Below the pieces are notes generated by a model that made no database searches, was not told the DNA's origin, and saw only the letters and a list, made by a program, of their open reading frames with translations. DNA of 8,527 nt, taken from NCBI GenBank assembly GCA_003644825.1, contig QNDJ01000047.1, positions 1 through 8,527 of the forward strand. The letters run 5' to 3'. A program made the position numbers and the translations under genes. This DNA comes from Candidatus Zhuqueibacterota bacterium. GTDB lineage: Bacteria; SM23-31; B21-G16. Below, piece after piece: positions 6,829 through 8,527 of the stretch; position 1 is the first letter of the stretch, and each line of letters opens with the position of its first letter.

Positions 6829-8169
6829 ATGAACAAAGGAAAAATATTATGTGTGGATGATAATCCAAACGTTCTTTATTCCCTAAGAAGGTTTCTTGAA
6901 GCTGAAGGATTTGAAGTTTATCTTGCAACTTCTGGAAAAGAAGCTTTATCTTTTCTTGAAAAGGAAGTTTATGATGTTGCTCTCATCGATTACAAAATGC
7001 CAGAAATGAACGGCATAGAACTCATAAAAAGAATTAAAGAAGAAGGTTATGAAATAGAACCAATTATAGTTACTGCTTATGGAGATGTTTCGCTCGTAGT
7101 CGAAGCAATAAAAGCAGGTGCATACGATTATATTTTGAAACCTTGGGAAGACGAACTTTTAATTTCTTCTATTAACAAGGTCTTAAATTATAAAAAACTA
7201 TTAAAAGAGAAAAGGATTCTGCAGAACCAATTAAGGAAAAAACATAAATTCGATAATCTCATTGGCTCTTCACCATGCATGAGAAAAATTTATGACATTA
7301 TAGAAAAGGTCAAAGATTCTGATAATAACGTTCTGATATATGGAGAGAGCGGAACTGGAAAAGAACAGATTGCTAAAGCAATTCATTTCAGCGGAAATAG
7401 AAAAAATGAATTGTTTATCCCTGTTGACTGCATTTCTATCAACCCAAACGTTATCGAAAGCGAGTTGTTCGGTCATGTTAAAGGAGCATTTACTGGTGCA
7501 TATTACGCAAAAGAAGGGTTACTGAAATCTGCAGGCAAAGGAACAATCTTCCTTGATGAAATTGCTGAAATACCGCCTGGTATACAGGCAAAGCTTCTAC
7601 GAGCATTACAGGAAATGGTAATTAAACCGGTTGGCAGTAACCGAACAGAAAAAATCAAAGCAAGAATTATCGCCGCTACAAACAAAGATTTACAAAGAGC
7701 AATAAAAAATGGTGAGTTCCGGGAAGACCTTTACTACCGCTTAAATGTTATATCTATTAAGGTACCTCCATTAAGAGAACATAAAGAGGATATTCCCCTG
7801 CTTGTTGACCATTTTATAGAAAAATACAACACTGATAAAAGGGAAATAAAAGGTATTTCTCCAGATGCCCTGAACATTCTTATGAACTTTGATTGGCCTG
7901 GAAATATAAGACAACTGGAAAATTGTATTGAAAGAGTTTTTACATTAGGTTCAGGAGATATTATTGAAGCAAAAGATCTACCGGAAGAAATAAGAAAGCA
8001 ACAATCCGAAAAAATAGAAAAATTAAAATCCCTTAACGAAATTGAACAGGAACACATAATAAAAACAATACTGCATTTTAATGGAAATATTAGAAAAGCC
8101 GCAAAAATTCTGGGAATAGGAAAAAGTACCCTGTACAATAAAATAAAAAAGTACAACATAGATTTATGA
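6829..8169 (+). CDS. NtrC-family sigma-54-dependent response regulator
   Basis: The 446-residue protein is a two-component regulator that, when phosphorylated, should bind enhancer sites and use ATP to open sigma-54 RNA polymerase promoters. The receiver domain (1-118) has the acidic pair D10/D11, phospho-acceptor D54, T82 and K104. A charged linker (119-141) follows. The AAA+ domain (about 142-370) has Walker A GESGTGKE (172-179), the sigma-54 contact loop GAFTGA (219-224), Walker B GTIFLDE (238-244), arginine-finger candidates R298 and R304, and the WPGNIRQLEN block (356-365). A Fis-type helix-turn-helix (about 403-446) includes GNIRKAAKILGIGKSTLYNKI (419-439). All motifs are intact, so it should be fully active. 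It is divergent from the aminoacylase-like gene. No histidine kinase is visible, so its signal is unknown; a partner could lie outside the window. The subfamily cannot be assigned from sequence alone. Confidence 0.95.
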   Translation: MNKGKILCVDDNPNVLYSLRRFLEAEGFEVYLATSGKEALSFLEKEVYDVALIDYKMPEMNGIELIKRIKEEGYEIEPIIVTAYGDVSLVVEAIKAGAYDYILKPWEDELLISSINKVLNYKKLLKEKRILQNQLRKKHKFDNLIGSSPCMRKIYDIIEKVKDSDNNVLIYGESGTGKEQIAKAIHFSGNRKNELFIPVDCISINPNVIESELFGHVKGAFTGAYYAKEGLLKSAGKGTIFLDEIAEIPPGIQAKLLRALQEMVIKPVGSNRTEKIKARIIAATNKDLQRAIKNGEFREDLYYRLNVISIKVPPLREHKEDIPLLVDHFIEKYNTDKREIKGISPDALNILMNFDWPGNIRQLENCIERVFTLGSGDIIEAKDLPEEIRKQQSEKIEKLKSLNEIEQEHIIKTILHFNGNIRKAAKILGIGKSTLYNKIKKYNIDL

Positions 8170-8171
8170 TA

Positions 8172-8206
8172 TGTCCAATTTCTGGAATGTTGTCCAGATT
8201 CTGGAA
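8172..8206. promoter_or_regulatory. Tandem dyads resembling enhancer-binding (UAS) sites
   Basis: TGTCCAATTTCTGGAA (8172-8187) and TGTCCAGATTCTGGAA (8191-8206) match at 14 of 16 positions and are 19 bases apart. The second contains the perfect dyad TCCAGA-T-TCTGGA. The first keeps TCCA/TGGA half-sites. They lie about 65-95 bases upstream of the start predicted for the sigma-54-like promoter at 8244-8258, a suitable place for an NtrC-type activator. Binding by the adjacent regulator is an inference. Confidence 0.5.
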
Positions 8207-8242
8207 ATTATCTATTTAATACAGTCAAGAATCACTCAAAGA

Positions 8243-8258
8243 AGGCGCAAGGCTTGCA
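8243..8258 (+). promoter_or_regulatory. Candidate sigma-54 (-24/-12) promoter
   Basis: AGGCGC-AAGGC-TTGCA has the invariant GG (8244-8245) and GC (8256-8257) separated by exactly ten bases, and a perfect TTGCA -12 box. The -24 box differs from TGGCAC at two of six positions. The predicted start is near 8269. It lies downstream of two tandem dyads and of a sigma-54 activator gene, which raises its credibility. Confidence 0.45.
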
Positions 8259-8320
8259 AAGAGTATCTTAAAAAAGATTAGTTTAATTTGTACAACTCGT
8301 TTTTTACATCACCAGAATAA

Positions 8321-8347
8321 CACTACCAGAATCGAATTCTGGTAGTG
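8321..8347. repeat. Perfect 12-bp hairpin, copy 1 of a palindromic repeat
   Basis: CACTACCAGAAT (8321-8332) and ATTCTGGTAGTG (8336-8347) are perfect reverse complements around CGA. The 19-base core ACCAGAATCGAATTCTGGT (8325-8343) recurs in exact reverse-complement orientation at 8459-8477. A further ACCAGAAT half-copy precedes it at 8311-8318. No T-run follows, so it is not itself a standard terminator. Confidence 0.8.
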
Positions 8348-8363
8348 GGAAATACACTACTGG

Positions 8364-8395
8364 AAGTCTCTGAAGAGACTTTTATTGGATTTTTA
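8364..8395 (+). terminator. Terminator-like hairpin
   Basis: AAGTCTC (8364-8370) pairs with GAGACTT (8375-8381) around a TGAA tetraloop. TTATTGGATTTTT follows, with the last T-run ending at 8395. The stem is only 7 bp and the T tract is interrupted, so it is a moderate intrinsic terminator candidate for the regulator mRNA or for a small RNA started upstream. Confidence 0.45.
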
Positions 8396-8422
8396 ACAAT
8401 AAAGTTATAATCCTTTTAAAAC

Positions 8423-8438
8423 AGTCATTTTAATGACT
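8423..8438. repeat. 16-bp perfect palindrome
   Basis: AGTCATTTTAATGACT is a palindrome with 7-bp arms and a two-base centre. It lies midway between the terminator-like hairpin and the second large hairpin. It resembles a binding site for a dimeric regulator of a gene beyond the right edge, but no gene is visible to confirm this. Confidence 0.4.
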
Positions 8439-8456
8439 TACCAATGGAATGTTCCA

Positions 8457-8479
8457 GCACCAGAATTCGATTCTGGTGC
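8457..8479. repeat. Perfect 10-bp hairpin, inverted copy 2 of the palindromic repeat
   Basis: GCACCAGAAT (8457-8466) and ATTCTGGTGC (8470-8479) pair around TCG. The core at 8459-8477 is the exact reverse complement of the core of copy 1. The outer stem differs (GC-ACC here, CACT-ACC in copy 1), yet it stays complementary in both copies. Confidence 0.8.
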
Positions 8480-8527
8480 AGAAAAAGGATTAAACAACAT
8501 TTCCATAGCTCGGGTATCTCCATTTCA

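Larger units (their letters stand above)
8269..8395 (+). ncRNA. Hypothetical sigma-54-dependent small RNA
   Basis: This is the interval between the start predicted from the -24/-12 element and the T-rich end of the terminator-like hairpin, about 125 bases. It has no coding potential that I can recognise and contains a perfect 12-bp hairpin plus the terminal hairpin. No known RNA family is recognised. The call rests entirely on arrangement and is speculative; the interval may instead be just the 3' untranslated region of the regulator mRNA. Confidence 0.25.
8170..8527. other. Non-coding tail with dense dyads and hairpins
   Basis: No convincing protein gene is visible on either strand in these 358 bases. 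Open stretches exist at the right edge, but none carries a recognisable motif. The region instead contains a repeated CCAGAATT-like motif (at least five occurrences of CCAGA or TTCTGG), two large perfect hairpins, a terminator-like hairpin, a 16-bp palindrome and a sigma-54-like promoter, each listed separately. Confidence 0.7.

Noticed and set aside
7734-8159. Minus-strand open frame of 141 codons over the regulator's AAA+/HTH part
   Set aside because: It is antisense to a fully intact NtrC-type domain set. Its Phe/Ile/Ser-rich composition is typical of the complement of AT-rich coding sequence.
8321-8479. CRISPR array
   Set aside because: There are only two hairpin copies, in opposite orientation, with no regular direct repeats or spacers and no cas genes.
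8444-8527. Plus-strand ATG frame open to the right edge
   Set aside because: It has only 28 codons, no ribosome binding site, runs through the palindromic repeat and has no recognisable motif.
8417-8527. Minus-strand frames entering from the right edge, including one ending ...WRYPSYGNVV at a TAA (8492-8490)
   Set aside because: One may be the tail of a real gene beyond the window, but 12 to 37 codons are too few to recognise a family or choose between the frames.

Overview
This is an AT-rich bacterial chromosomal window (roughly one third G+C by eye). It holds five recognisable protein genes and a structured non-coding tail. The organism is probably Gram-negative or diderm: there is a sigma-54 enhancer-binding regulator, a peptidoglycan-recycling enzyme and a probable lipoprotein. 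Nothing seen here fixes the phylum, and I do not name one.

Bases 1-4780 (minus strand) form a tight housekeeping operon read from right to left: rsmG (16S rRNA m7G527 methyltransferase), murQ (MurNAc-6-phosphate etherase) and mfd (transcription-repair coupling factor). The rsmG stop overlaps the murQ start, and mfd begins two bases after the murQ stop, apparently with a TTG start. mfd runs off the left edge with its extreme C-terminus missing. The 196-base gap upstream of rsmG holds a possible sigma-70 promoter and, downstream of it, a 13-bp stem followed by nine Ts. This is either the terminator of the upstream gene or an attenuator in the rsmG leader.

Bases 4977-6656 (minus strand) encode a predicted secreted lipoprotein of the D-aminoacylase/amidohydrolase family. 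It has lost the HxH metal motif but keeps the other diagnostic blocks. A divergent gene at 6829-8169 (plus strand) encodes a complete NtrC-type response regulator with receiver, AAA+ GAFTGA and Fis-type HTH domains. The short divergent spacer carries good ribosome binding sites and candidate sigma-70 promoters for both genes.

Bases 8170-8527 contain no convincing gene but are dense in structure. In order there are two tandem dyads that look like enhancer-binding sites, a sigma-54-like GG-N10-GC promoter, a perfect 12-bp hairpin, a terminator-like hairpin, a 16-bp palindrome, and a second hairpin whose 19-base core is the exact reverse complement of the first hairpin's core. The most interesting hypothesis here is that the regulator activates a sigma-54-dependent small RNA encoded just downstream of its own gene. 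A competing explanation is that the hairpins are copies of a dispersed palindromic repeat.
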